Assembly (NCBI RefSeq): GCF_051466325.1
Contig: NZ_CP195792.1
Coordinates: forward strand, 2,852,001 to 2,916,000
Origin: Planctomicrobium sp051466325
GTDB taxonomy: Bacteria > Planctomycetota > Planctomycetia > Planctomycetales > Planctomycetaceae
Length of the DNA stretch: 64,000 nt
Direction of reading: 5' to 3'
In this document: piece after piece, positions 37,080 through 47,351 of the stretch
How the letters are laid out: every line of letters starts with the position of its first letter
Numbering within the stretch: the first letter of the stretch is position 1
Notes under the pieces: generated by a model
Seen by the model: only the letters and a program-made list of their open reading frames with translations
Told to the model about the DNA's origin: nothing
Database searches by the model: none
Translations under genes and position numbers: made by a program

Positions 37080-40064
37080 TTACTGATTCTTCAACAGTTC
37101 GATCAGGTCTGCCATCTGTTCGGGAGAGATCCCTTTCTCCAGTCCTTCCGGCATCAGAGATTTTCGAGTGTTCTGAAAGTCTTCGATGTCGCTGCGAAAG
37201 ATCACCGACTCATTGCGGTCGGAACCTTTAAGGGTCAAGTTGGAATTTGTCTCGTTCGCCACCACTCCCGTCCGGACGAGCCCGTCATTCGTCATCACCA
37301 GATAGGCGAGATAATTGGGAGCGACCTCGCGATTGGGGTCGAGAATACTGACCAGCAACTCGTCGCGGGTCCGGTTGCGAACGGTGGAAAGGTGCGGGCC
37401 GACTTCGAAGCCTTGACTACCGAGTTTGTGGCAATTGGCACAATTCTTCTGATAGACGAGCATTCCACGCGCTGCATCGCCCCGCTGGGGAACCGCCCGC
37501 TGATAGTCTTCAATAATCCGTTGCAGGTCAGGAGCCTGCTGCCCAGAGAAGATTTTCGTCGCCCGGATGCGCGTCGGCTCATGTGTGCTGCACATGAGGA
37601 TTTCCTGCCGGACCTTAGGAATCCAGGCGATATCGACGGTTCCCGCTTCGAGGGCGTCGAACAGTGCGGGAAGCCAGTTGCCATGCGCCAGTAACTGAGC
37701 CACGACAAGTTGCTGTTGCCCCGAGGTCATGGAGCGATACCGTTCGATGAGCAGCTTCGGAATCTGCTCATCACCAAAGGTCCCGAGGATGCGAATCGCG
37801 CTCTGCTGCACAGCGGCCGGAATCCGGGGGCTGAGCAACGGCTCCAGCGTGTTCAGGGCCGTGTCGATATTCACGAACTCCAGCATTGCCATTGCCGAGA
37901 CGCGGTCCTGAGGATCGAGCGCCGAGTCCTGAGCCTGGGTCCGGGTCGTCTCCAGCAGCTTTGCGAGGAACTGGACACCGGTGGAACCTTCTGAGGTCGC
38001 GAGCGATTCCAGCGTGATGCGTCGACGCTTCAAGCCGGCTCCCAGTCTCGCGGCCAGTGCTTTCTGGAAGTGGGCCGCGTCATTCACTTCGGCAAGTTGA
38101 TCGAGAATTTCCTGGATCTGTGCCGGAGTTGAGCTGGCTCCTACCGTCGTCGCAATCTGCAGGGAGATGGCCTGTCCCGATTTGGTTTTCAAGAACTCCG
38201 GGTTGGCCAACAGCCGCAGGAGAAGCTTCGGCTCCTGTCCTTTCATCGATGACAGGACAGCTGAGCACATCCACGGATCCGCACCATCTTGCATCAGGAG
38301 GCTGACCAATGTGGCTGCGACCTTTGTGGGATTGGCCTCACCCAGTGACAGGGCGACCTGAAAGCGGAGTGGCACCGAGTCCGACTTCGCCAGCGCGATC
38401 ACTGTATCCAGAAGGGATTCGTTCGTTGCAAACGATTTCTCGGCGAGTCGAACGGCATGGGCCTGCACTCGCGGTTCCGCATCCTGCAAGGCGATGACGA
38501 GGTCGTCATCGGTCAGGGCCTGCAGTCCCTGGAGTGACCACAGGGCATGGAGACGAGCCTGGGCAAGGTCGCTCTCTTTCAGCATTTTCCGCAGTCCGGG
38601 AACTGCGCTGGCGTCCTGTCGTTCGAAGAGCAGGCGATGAGCGGTATCGCGCCACCAGCCGTTGGGATTCTCCAGATGGCCGACGAGTTCTTCAGTCGTG
38701 GCCGATCCGAGCTTTGGCTGCGGCGGAGGAACAAATCCCTCGGCGTATGCCGGAGGGACCAGCCGGTAAATCCTGCCACGGTCACGACCGTTCGTGAGGT
38801 CGAGCCGCTTCTTCAGGTCTTCGGGAAGCGACCACGGGTGCTCAATCGTTTGACGATACATGTCGAGCACGTGCAACGTGCCGTCAGGAGCATTGGCAAA
38901 ATTCACCGCGCGGAACCAGTTGTCGGTCGACGCCATGAAGTCCGCCTGTACATCAGGACGTCGTCCAGTGAACGTGGCCCCGTTCGGTTCCAGGACGTAG
39001 CGGATCACCAGGTTCCCGGCAACTTCACCCACAAAGGCATTGCCCTGATACTCCTTCGGGTAAGCGGCTCCCCGGTAAATCGTCACTCCGCTGGCCGATG
39101 TCACATATCCGGTGGCGGCGGCAGTGTCGACGAGCGACGGGGGAGCGGCACGGGAGACTCGATCGGCGTGAATCACACGCCACGACTCGGGGGGGCTGAC
39201 GCGAAAGACTTCGACCGAGTCGCCGGATTCAGCCACGTCGGCAATGGTCGAAGTCAGCGGCAGATGGCTATTCCGCGCGGCATAGCGGCTGGGAAACAGC
39301 ACGTGCTGCACCGGATTTCGAATATCCGTCAGAAAACGGTTGCCCCAGTCGTCGACGGTATTTCCGAAGCGACCGGCTCCGCTATGGATCTCGAGTCTCT
39401 CTTCCGTCGGGTCAAACGAAAAGTCGTTCCGCCCAAGTTCGATCGGTGCGCTGGCGGCCTCCGGATTGTAAACCGATCCTCCATTGCTGGAACCGGCCAC
39501 GTAGATCCGGTGATCAAGTCCCCATTCCGGATTGTTCATGATGGCCTGAACGTTGTACTTCCGGAAGCCTTCGAACACGACCCGCTTCTCATCTGCCTTG
39601 CCATCTCCATCAGTGTCCTTGAGATAGAGCAGGTCGGGTGTGGCTGCGACATACACTCCCCCCTTCCAACAGGTGATACCAGCCGGCCAGGAGAGCTCGT
39701 CGGCGAAGATGGTGGATCGGTCGAACACGCCGTCCCCGTCGACATCTTCCAGCAGGCGGATGCGACCGATGGGGGCAGATTTCTGCATCACCCACGGCTC
39801 ATCGTCCTGTGGATTGACGTACGGATAGTCGTTCATCTCCACGACGTAAGCGCGGCCATTCTCGTCGTAGGCGATATCGACCGGATCGGTCACCAGCGGT
39901 TCGGCGGCAATCAGCTCAGCGCGAAAGCCATCCTGGAGTTGAATGGTCGAAAGGGCCTTATCCGGCTCTGTCGCGGGAAGCACCGGCAGGGGGGCCTCCG
40001 CATGGAGACACGTGAACAGGCACAGCCAGATTGATGAGGCGAGCAGCAGCGAGGTGGGCTTCAT
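37080..40064 (-). CDS. PVC-type CxxCH cytochrome with beta-propeller and HEAT repeats (copy 2)
   Basis: This is a 994-residue exported protein with the same layout as copy 1: signal peptide 1-22, propeller about 30-460 (DIAYDENGRAYVVEMNDYPY, KDTDGDGKADEK, DRGRIYRLVP), HEAT-like region, and C-terminal heme domain with CANCH at 875-879 and SLMPEGLEKGIS. The ATG overlaps the stop of the amidohydrolase upstream by 4 bases. Copy 1 and copy 2 are clearly paralogous but strongly diverged, so duplication is old or both were acquired with the cluster. Confidence 0.92.
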   Translation of the reverse strand: MKPTSLLLASSIWLCLFTCLHAEAPLPVLPATEPDKALSTIQLQDGFRAELIAAEPLVTDPVDIAYDENGRAYVVEMNDYPYVNPQDDEPWVMQKSAPIGRIRLLEDVDGDGVFDRSTIFADELSWPAGITCWKGGVYVAATPDLLYLKDTDGDGKADEKRVVFEGFRKYNVQAIMNNPEWGLDHRIYVAGSSNGGSVYNPEAASAPIELGRNDFSFDPTEERLEIHSGAGRFGNTVDDWGNRFLTDIRNPVQHVLFPSRYAARNSHLPLTSTIADVAESGDSVEVFRVSPPESWRVIHADRVSRAAPPSLVDTAAATGYVTSASGVTIYRGAAYPKEYQGNAFVGEVAGNLVIRYVLEPNGATFTGRRPDVQADFMASTDNWFRAVNFANAPDGTLHVLDMYRQTIEHPWSLPEDLKKRLDLTNGRDRGRIYRLVPPAYAEGFVPPPQPKLGSATTEELVGHLENPNGWWRDTAHRLLFERQDASAVPGLRKMLKESDLAQARLHALWSLQGLQALTDDDLVIALQDAEPRVQAHAVRLAEKSFATNESLLDTVIALAKSDSVPLRFQVALSLGEANPTKVAATLVSLLMQDGADPWMCSAVLSSMKGQEPKLLLRLLANPEFLKTKSGQAISLQIATTVGASSTPAQIQEILDQLAEVNDAAHFQKALAARLGAGLKRRRITLESLATSEGSTGVQFLAKLLETTRTQAQDSALDPQDRVSAMAMLEFVNIDTALNTLEPLLSPRIPAAVQQSAIRILGTFGDEQIPKLLIERYRSMTSGQQQLVVAQLLAHGNWLPALFDALEAGTVDIAWIPKVRQEILMCSTHEPTRIRATKIFSGQQAPDLQRIIEDYQRAVPQRGDAARGMLVYQKNCANCHKLGSQGFEVGPHLSTVRNRTRDELLVSILDPNREVAPNYLAYLVMTNDGLVRTGVVANETNSNLTLKGSDRNESVIFRSDIEDFQNTRKSLMPEGLEKGISPEQMADLIELLKNQ

Positions 40065-40873
40065 GTTCTCTCTGTCAGCAGTCGTTCGGCGTTACGGAAT
40101 GCGATCTGTTCGATGATGTGGGAGCCCACAGCACCTTCATTTTCGTGGAGCTTCAGTGAAGCGGATTCGAAATAGAAAAACGGGAAATAGGATCCAAACA
40201 GGAGCCGGTCGGGAGGCAGGTGCTCGAGGTATCGCGCGATGCCACCCGTGTATTCCACCATCCCCAGATCGAAGTACAGGTTCGCTTTCTTCGCCAGCTG
40301 TGCTGCCACCGGCGGCGAAATGTCGCGACCGGGATTCAACAGCATGACCGGCAGCTTGGAATAGTCCTGCAATGTCGTGACGGCAGCCTTTAGATTGACT
40401 GGCTCCGAGCGAAACTTCGGGTGCTCGGTCCGCGGATCTTCCGTGCCGACGACAATCTGGAGGATCAGTTGCCTGTCTGCACACTGTTGACAGAGGGCGG
40501 CGAATCGACCGTCGTTAAAGACATTGTCATGGACTCCAGGAAAGATTCGGACACCGACCACTGAAGGGGTTTGCGCACAGAACTCGACATCGGACTCCCA
40601 GCCGGGGAGCGAGAGATTCACCGCTCCGACCGGAGTCAGTATCCCTTGGCCAAGTTTGTCACAATCTTCTACCAGCCGTTCATTGACCGCAGCCAGATCA
40701 CGGTGCAGGAGAGCATCGAAGCTGCTGGTCAGAGCGCACGTGACCTGCTGCTCGTGCAGCTTTTCGACCAGTCGCGGCGTCTCATCGTGAGGCAGTCGCC
40801 GGAACGGCCAGCGGGACACCGAAACATTGACGTCAATCAGCCGCGGCAACTTGGGGAATCGGTCGACACTCAT
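40061..40873 (-). CDS. amidohydrolase-like TIM-barrel protein lacking the HxH motif
   Basis: The 270-residue protein has no signal peptide. The general amidohydrolase-2 barrel is recognisable (GVRIFPGVHDNVF, DRLLFGSYFPFFYFES, RNAERLL), but the first strand reads LIDVNVSVSRWPF where active homologues have a metal-binding HxH. Catalysis by the standard binuclear mechanism is therefore doubtful. It overlaps both neighbours by 4 bases: the exported amidohydrolase upstream and the propeller gene downstream. Confidence 0.8.
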   Translation of the reverse strand: MSVDRFPKLPRLIDVNVSVSRWPFRRLPHDETPRLVEKLHEQQVTCALTSSFDALLHRDLAAVNERLVEDCDKLGQGILTPVGAVNLSLPGWESDVEFCAQTPSVVGVRIFPGVHDNVFNDGRFAALCQQCADRQLILQIVVGTEDPRTEHPKFRSEPVNLKAAVTTLQDYSKLPVMLLNPGRDISPPVAAQLAKKANLYFDLGMVEYTGGIARYLEHLPPDRLLFGSYFPFFYFESASLKLHENEGAVGSHIIEQIAFRNAERLLTERT

Positions 40874-41895
40874 TGGATCACCACTCCCTTCGTCTTCAGA
40901 ATCGGTTGCAGCAGCGATTGCAGGTTGCCTCCCAGAATCAGGGCTTTGTCCTGTTCGCTGATGTCGGCACCGGTGATCTTCGCGAGTTGCGTCGCGAGAC
41001 TGCGGGCGGCGCCGTCACTTCCGTAAATGAGCCGCTGCGCCCCCAGGGTCTGCACAGCCCGCTCGGTGATGCCTGCGGTCGGGTCACCCCCCGCGATTTC
41101 AAACATGACGTTGGGGGTGGCCTGCTTCATCACCCGCAATCCCAGCTCCCAGTTGCCTCCGGAATGTCCGCAGATCAACCGGCTTTCGGGATGGCGACGT
41201 CCCAGTTCCACCACGTCGAGCGGCGTCGACTCTCCCTCCAGATTCCCTGTCGTCTTCATCCAGGTGTGCTGATAAACGACTGCCTGAAGTTTCGTCGCCT
41301 GTTCCAGAATGGGATCGAGCAGCGACTGATGGCAGCGTTCGGCCACCCACAGTTTGATTCCGACCATCGGCCCATCTTCCACGCAGCGTCGCAGCTCGGA
41401 AAGACTGCCGCTGGGATCGGCAGGATTGAGATATACGTATCCGAGCAGACGGTCCGGAGCATGCTTCAGTGCCTGCAGAACCTGATCGTTCTCGCTGCGA
41501 ATTCCATCGGGTGTCGGTCGGTACGACCAGGGCCACCCCATGAACGTAATCAGTCGGGCAATCCCCATGCGGTCGGCGTATTCCAGCATGGAATCGGTCT
41601 TGGCTTCCGGAGAGCTACCTTCGAAGGCCGAGAGATGGACGTGACCATCCCAGATCTGAGGCCCGACCGTCGCAGCAGATTTCTTTTCAGCCGCACTCAC
41701 GCTCTGCGTGACGGCGATTGCACCGGAGGCAAATGCGGTCTTCAGCAATGAACGTCGGCTGACGGAGAGCGACTCCAATGTATGCTGATCTTTGAAAGGC
41801 GGATTCAAGACGATCCTTTCCAGGCGAGACAGTGAGTCAGGCACCATGTCCGGCAAACAGGTGGGAGCCGGATCGGTGCCGTGGGGATCGAGCAC
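40870..41895 (-). CDS. exported amidohydrolase (Tat signal)
   Basis: This is a 341-residue TIM-barrel amidohydrolase with the metal motif HVH in IWDGHVHLSAFEG, a later ICGHSGGNWELG and a terminal IYGSDGA. A Tat-type signal (SVSRRSLLKTAFASG) begins about 46 residues into the frame; an internal ATG at 41847 would shorten the leader. It is paralogous in style to the genes at 41967 and 40061 and probably shares a transcript with the latter. The substrate may be a lactone or a decarboxylated aromatic, as in other family members, but nothing in the sequence decides this. Confidence 0.85.
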   Translation of the reverse strand: MLDPHGTDPAPTCLPDMVPDSLSRLERIVLNPPFKDQHTLESLSVSRRSLLKTAFASGAIAVTQSVSAAEKKSAATVGPQIWDGHVHLSAFEGSSPEAKTDSMLEYADRMGIARLITFMGWPWSYRPTPDGIRSENDQVLQALKHAPDRLLGYVYLNPADPSGSLSELRRCVEDGPMVGIKLWVAERCHQSLLDPILEQATKLQAVVYQHTWMKTTGNLEGESTPLDVVELGRRHPESRLICGHSGGNWELGLRVMKQATPNVMFEIAGGDPTAGITERAVQTLGAQRLIYGSDGAARSLATQLAKITGADISEQDKALILGGNLQSLLQPILKTKGVVIQ

Positions 41896-41966
41896 CGGGC
41901 GTTGGCGGCAATCTCAGTTGTTGACATCACTCAACGAATCGACGTTCGACGCGGAGCGTTTATTTT

Positions 41967-42824
41967 CTACGTCATGTTCAGGAGTCGCCTGACGTTTCCT
42001 CCCAGGATCAAATCCTGCTGGGATTGCGACAGCTTCGACTTCAGAACTTTGTTCATTTCACTCTGGACGTACTCGACCGTTGTCGGATGTTTGTACGGCC
42101 CATCGGTTCCCCAGAGCAGACGTTCGGCACCGAGGAGGTCCGCAGCTTCTTCGATTTTTTCAGGTAATCCGACTGCACTCAGATCAAGCCAGACATTGTC
42201 ATGATCTTTGGCCACCCGGATGAACTCGTCGATCTGGGTGGCGTTCGTCGAGTTGTATTTACCCATGTGGGCAAACCACAACGGCGTATTCGGGAACGAT
42301 CTGGCCATGCGTGCCGCAGTGGTCGAGTTCCCCGACACATCAATCAGGCAGGGGATGGGAAAGGTCCCGGCCAGTCGCAAGAGTGGATCGATGATGTACT
42401 CAGCCAGTGAGCACTCCCCAACATGAATTTTGATTCCTCGAAATCCCTGCTCGGTCACCGCCTGTTCCACCTGCTGCAGAACCGGACCTTCATAACTGGG
42501 AAGCCCATACAGAAAGGGAATCAGTCGATCGGGATATTCTTTCACCGCAGCAGCAGCCATTTCGATCGAGCGGGCGGTCGTGGTTTTCATTGCGAAGACG
42601 ATCGCTTTGTCGATTCCAGTCTGATCCAGCAATTCAACGATCTGGCCCGCCTGCCACTCCGTTCCAGCGATGTCCCCATGCTTGAGATGCACGTGGCAGT
42701 CGATGATCGGTGATCTTGTGCGCGGCGCATCGGCTCCCCAGCCGGTGAGCGGACGCATCGCCAGCGATGTGACCATCGCTCCGAGCAGCGTTCGACGAGT
42801 CATTTCCACGGGCGGGACCTTCAT
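41967..42824 (-). CDS. exported amidohydrolase (Tat-like leader)
   Basis: The protein is 285 residues from ATG 42824, with GGAGA 13 bases upstream. The frame is open to 43016, but the extra residues look unnatural. The leader EMTRRTLLGAMVTSLAM resembles a Tat signal. Metal-site motif HVH (IIDCHVHLKHGD), WFAHMGKYNS and WGTDGPYKH identify the amidohydrolase-2 barrel, and all expected metal ligands seem present. It lies 71 bases upstream of the next amidohydrolase on the same strand. Confidence 0.85.
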   Translation of the reverse strand: MKVPPVEMTRRTLLGAMVTSLAMRPLTGWGADAPRTRSPIIDCHVHLKHGDIAGTEWQAGQIVELLDQTGIDKAIVFAMKTTTARSIEMAAAAVKEYPDRLIPFLYGLPSYEGPVLQQVEQAVTEQGFRGIKIHVGECSLAEYIIDPLLRLAGTFPIPCLIDVSGNSTTAARMARSFPNTPLWFAHMGKYNSTNATQIDEFIRVAKDHDNVWLDLSAVGLPEKIEEAADLLGAERLLWGTDGPYKHPTTVEYVQSEMNKVLKSKLSQSQQDLILGGNVRRLLNMT

Positions 42825-43057
42825 GCGAGTGATAATTTCTCCTGGCGCGGCTGTCGTTTTTACACGCGAATTCCGATCTCTCCCTCTTCGCAGCGCGGAA
42901 GTCAGACGGCACGAGTCGACAACCGCGCGCGAAGGGAACGGGACGAGCGCTTTCCACGAGAGACGTTGATCTCTGATTGCACTGGGCTCGCCGCGCGCCT
43001 GTGTGCATTTCGTCACACAGAACGCGTGATCAACGAGAGCAGGAAAAGCAAAACACT

Positions 43058-44110
43058 CTAGTTCTTCACCCAGCTCGCCTGCGTGATAAACAGTTCCATC
43101 GAGGCCTGCGAGATTGCCTGGTTTGTCGAATAGACCGCCGAGCTGTTCGCAGGGCAGGACGCCTGCGTCGCATCCCCGACCAGAAAGACGTTGAAATCAT
43201 TTTTCAGATTGCGGTATCCCGCGGTGGTCGCACACACGCACAGGTCCGTGGCGTACCCACACAGGAGGATATGTTCAATCCCTTGCTTACTGAGGAATTG
43301 CTTGAGAGCGGGATAGCCCTGATTGTCGTAGAAGACAACGTCGTTGTCATGAACCTTGATCGGCTTCATCACTGGAATCGGCAGCTGCCAGAAACCTTCA
43401 CAGTTGTAATGTGGCCCGGAGTCAATTGTCGGGAAGAGCTTGATGTGGTCCTGCAGCGGGCTCTTCAGCGAGATTGTGAACTCCGTCGGCAGCGGTTTCG
43501 CGTGATAGTCGAAGCTTGTGAGCATCTCTGTCAGCTTCTTCTGCGCGGCCTGACGTTCCTCCGAAGTTGGAGTTCTTTCGATCGAACGGTACAGCTGCAT
43601 CCGCACGTCATCGGGATCGCCCCTCATGCTGAAGAGCACCAGTCCCACGTCATCGCGACAGCGGGCGATAAAGGGTTGCACCACTTCCGTCGCGTGCCGC
43701 AGGCCCATTGCGTTTTTTTCAGGTGTGCAAAACAGAGCCACCCCATTCGGTTCGGGTGTCTTCCATCCTTGTCCATCATCCACTCCCCAGGGATGAACCA
43801 TGATAATGGCTGTCTTCTTGCCATCGAGACGGTTCGGAATTTCCACAATCCCCCGGGCGTTATGGCTGTATCTCCAGGCGCGGACATCGATGGTGGCCTC
43901 GGCATCCTCAATTAAGGGGGGGCCTTCAAATCGATAGAAGTCCTGAATCGGTTGAATGAAATGCGGGTAGTCCGCCATCAGCGGAGCCGCATTTTTAATG
44001 GGGGTCAGCGTGTTTTTATAAACACGCGTCTGGGGAGCGGCTTCTCCAGCGATCAGCGCTGGAGTCAACGCGAACAGAAACGCGAGATGAATCGCTGGTC
44101 GGTATATCAT
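43058..44110 (-). CDS. exported isochorismatase-like cysteine hydrolase
   Basis: This is a 350-residue protein with signal peptide 1-22. The C-terminal half matches the isochorismatase fold: ILLCGYATDLCVCATTAGYR contains the expected nucleophilic Cys. The first family motif, normally a catalytic Asp after a hydrophobic strand, reads IIMVHPWGVDDGQ, so the Asp is shifted or replaced. About 100 extra residues sit in the middle. The activity could be an amidase or hydrolase of an exported substrate. It is separated from the amidohydrolase genes by 234 bases but shares their strand. Confidence 0.78.
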   Translation of the reverse strand: MIYRPAIHLAFLFALTPALIAGEAAPQTRVYKNTLTPIKNAAPLMADYPHFIQPIQDFYRFEGPPLIEDAEATIDVRAWRYSHNARGIVEIPNRLDGKKTAIIMVHPWGVDDGQGWKTPEPNGVALFCTPEKNAMGLRHATEVVQPFIARCRDDVGLVLFSMRGDPDDVRMQLYRSIERTPTSEERQAAQKKLTEMLTSFDYHAKPLPTEFTISLKSPLQDHIKLFPTIDSGPHYNCEGFWQLPIPVMKPIKVHDNDVVFYDNQGYPALKQFLSKQGIEHILLCGYATDLCVCATTAGYRNLKNDFNVFLVGDATQASCPANSSAVYSTNQAISQASMELFITQASWVKN

Positions 44111-44221
44111 GGGGCGTCACCGGTGCTGATTTCAGTCAAAGAGAGGGTACATCGACTGTGGACAAGGTGAACCTGGCCGCGGGGGCGATCAGGTTCAACC
44201 CGAAGACATCAAGTCTGCGGG

Positions 44222-44674
44222 TCACTTGGAATCGGCTTTCTTTCCAATCGCTAATTCGAAGTTGACGTTCTCGTTGGGCCTGGGCTGGATCTCGGTCGTG
44301 AGTGTCGTGTTCGTGTTGTACTTCCGGGGAATGAACTGCTCGGTTCGTTCCATCCGTTCATTGGGAGGGGCTCCCATGCCGGGATGGACCATCTCCCCTG
44401 TTCCGCGCATCGCTCGGATCTGTACCTGATAGACACCCGGCCTCAGGCCGGCCGTGGCAGGGATTTCGTACTTTCCCTCGCGAATCTCGGCTCCTGCCGA
44501 AGCACCATTCGTTCCGGGACTCGGAGAAAAATTGATTGTCCCCGTTTTGATGGGAGCTCCATCAGCCTGCACCGTGCCGCTGACGGGAAACGTCTGAAAC
44601 TCGTTCGTGGAATTGCTGCAGCCTACGGCTCCCCAGGTCAGGAGAAAAAGAATCACAAAGGACGTGCGTGGCAT
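44222..44674 (-). CDS. lipoprotein with carboxypeptidase-regulatory-like domain
   Basis: This is a 150-residue lipoprotein from ATG 44674: MPRTSFVILFLLTWGAVGC is a lipoprotein signal with Cys19 as the lipidation site. The mature part is a small beta-sandwich (FPVSGTVQADGAPIKTGTIN, GKYEIPATAGLRPGVYQVQI) as seen in planctomycete transthyretin-like lipoproteins. It lies 107 bases downstream of a DUF1559 gene, a pairing very common in the phylum. The function is unknown, presumably at the cell surface. Confidence 0.85.
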   Translation of the reverse strand: MPRTSFVILFLLTWGAVGCSNSTNEFQTFPVSGTVQADGAPIKTGTINFSPSPGTNGASAGAEIREGKYEIPATAGLRPGVYQVQIRAMRGTGEMVHPGMGAPPNERMERTEQFIPRKYNTNTTLTTEIQPRPNENVNFELAIGKKADSK

Positions 44675-44781
44675 GTTGGACAATCTGCTCCCGGAAGATG
44701 GAATCAAGGTTTTCAGGCTGAAACCAGCATTTCAGGCTGTGCGACGGGGACTGGTTCCAGTCTGTCCCCGAATCACTTTCC

Positions 44782-45780
<999 letters not shown>

Positions 45781-45862
45781 GACAAATCCTCGGAAAATGA
45801 AAGATGTGACAAAGAGAATCTGCGAGCGCAATATTGAACAAGACGCATTCTGGATTCGCCGT

Positions 45863-45885
45863 CCGACAGCAGGACTTCCTGTCGG
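45863..45885. promoter_or_regulatory. inverted repeat in the divergent promoter region
   Basis: CCGACAG-CAGGACTTC-CTGTCGG has 7-base perfect arms and lies 83 bases upstream of the DUF1559 start. It is also 242 bases upstream of the XylR-like regulator start on the opposite strand. It could be an operator for the regulator or a leader hairpin. Confidence 0.35.
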
Positions 45886-46126
45886 AAAACGCAAACACTT
45901 TTGGGAGGACTCCAAATATCAATGTTGACGAGTTCGTTGTGTGGAGATTTTTCCCACCCCCTTGCGCTCGTCTCGATAATGTTCAGGTCGATAAGGTTCA
46001 GGCGGGTGAGAACTCTGGATCTGGGGTCGATTCTATCTCTGGCCCTTGTGCGTTGTAGGCCATAAATGTGACAATGTGGTGCATTTTTTGGACACCTCTG
46101 GGCCATCGAACTGCGAGAAGATGTAT

Positions 46127-47311
46127 ATGTCCCGTCTTCGGAGAGTTGCCCTCCTGATCGAAGCCTCCCGCGAACACGGCCGCGGCCTGCTGCGAGGAAT
46201 TATCCAGTATCAACATGATCACGGCCCCTGGACGACCTACTTTCAGCCGCGCGGCCTGGTCGATCCGGCCCCCAGCTGGCTGAAGACCTGGAAAGGGGAC
46301 GGCATTCTGGTCCGCATCGAAGATGCCCGCATGGCGAATCTGGTGCAGAAGACAGGGCTGCCCGCGGTGGATTTGAAATTCGGCGTTCCAAATCTGGAAC
46401 TTCCCGCGGTGGGAATCGACAACAAAACACTGACGAACGTTGCGTTAAGTCACCTGTTGGATCGGGGGTTCACGCAGTTCGCATTCTGCGGATACGCACG
46501 TGGCCGGGACCGCTGGATGGACTATCGGGCCGACCTGTTTGTCCATGCGGTCGAAGAATTGGGGATGACCTGCCAGGTGTACGCTCCTGCGGTTCATCGA
46601 CGTCAGCCGGTGTCATGGGATCAGGAGCAGGAAGACTTGACGCGTTGGGTCCGTCAGTTGCAGACTCCGATCGCGGTCATGGCCTGCCATGATGATCGTG
46701 GCCTGCAAGTCCTCGACGCCTGTCGCCGGGCGAATCTGCACGTGCCGGACCAGGTGTCGGTGCTGGGGGTCGACAACGACGAATTTCTGTGCGGGCTCTC
46801 GAACCCTTCTCTGTCGAGTGTGGATACGAACGTCGAGCGGATTGGTTATGAAGCCGCTGAGCTCCTCGAAGACATGATGGAGACCGGCCGTAGAACCTCC
46901 CAGACGATCCTGGTTCCCGTCAGTGGAGTCGTCCCGCGTCAGTCGACAGACCGTCTCGCGGTGGATGATCCGCAGATGCTGGCATCGCTCAACTATATGC
47001 GGGAACATGCGTTTGAAAATCTCCGGATGGCCGCTGTCGCCCGCGCCGGGGGGATGGGACAACGAACCTTCAACCGCCGGATTCAGGCCCTGCTGGGGCG
47101 GACTGCCAAAGAAGAGGTTGTGCGGCTCAGACTCGATGAGGCCAAGCGATTGCTGGCCCAGACCAACATTTCGATCAAGAACGTTGCGATGTCCACGGGC
47201 TTCTCCGCCAGTCGGTATTTCAGCCGCGTCTTTGTGCAGCACATGGGAATGACTCCGAAGGACTACCGGGAGTCGATCCGGCATGGCGCTTCACCCGATA
47301 TGACTGGTTGA
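46127..47311 (+). CDS. XylR-type AraC family transcriptional regulator
   Basis: The protein is 394 residues. I chose ATG 46127 because GAGAAG lies 6 bases before it; ATG 46121 and a long frame to 46046 are alternatives. The N-terminal two thirds is a LacI/GalR-type periplasmic-binding sensor (RRVALLIEASREHGRGLLRG, VLGVDNDEFLCGLSNPSLSS). The last 105 residues are an AraC HTH domain (SIKNVAMSTGFSASRYFSRV). The architecture matches E. coli XylR and its many planctomycete relatives that sense sugars. It is divergent from the DUF1559 gene; the pectate-lyase-like gene nearby may be a target, but that is only a guess. Confidence 0.88.
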   Translation: MSRLRRVALLIEASREHGRGLLRGIIQYQHDHGPWTTYFQPRGLVDPAPSWLKTWKGDGILVRIEDARMANLVQKTGLPAVDLKFGVPNLELPAVGIDNKTLTNVALSHLLDRGFTQFAFCGYARGRDRWMDYRADLFVHAVEELGMTCQVYAPAVHRRQPVSWDQEQEDLTRWVRQLQTPIAVMACHDDRGLQVLDACRRANLHVPDQVSVLGVDNDEFLCGLSNPSLSSVDTNVERIGYEAAELLEDMMETGRRTSQTILVPVSGVVPRQSTDRLAVDDPQMLASLNYMREHAFENLRMAAVARAGGMGQRTFNRRIQALLGRTAKEEVVRLRLDEAKRLLAQTNISIKNVAMSTGFSASRYFSRVFVQHMGMTPKDYRESIRHGASPDMTG

Positions 47312-47319
47312 TCGCAGGC

Positions 47320-47343
47320 TCAAGCGGCGTTCAATCCGCTTGA
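47320..47343. terminator. hairpin between convergent genes
   Basis: TCAAGCGG-CGTTCAAT-CCGCTTGA is a perfect 8-bp stem with an 8-base loop. It lies 8 bases after the XylR-like stop and just before the end of the convergent gene at 47352. No T-run follows, so termination strength is uncertain; it could serve both directions. Confidence 0.5.
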
Positions 47344-47351
47344 TGCCTCGC

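Noticed and set aside
38547..40034. 495-codon plus-strand open frame
   Set aside because: It is the antisense of the second CxxCH propeller gene, whose domains are unmistakable.
44169..44196. hairpin GAACCTG...CAGGTTC after the lipoprotein gene as a terminator
   Set aside because: The loop is 14 bases and there is no T-run on either strand.
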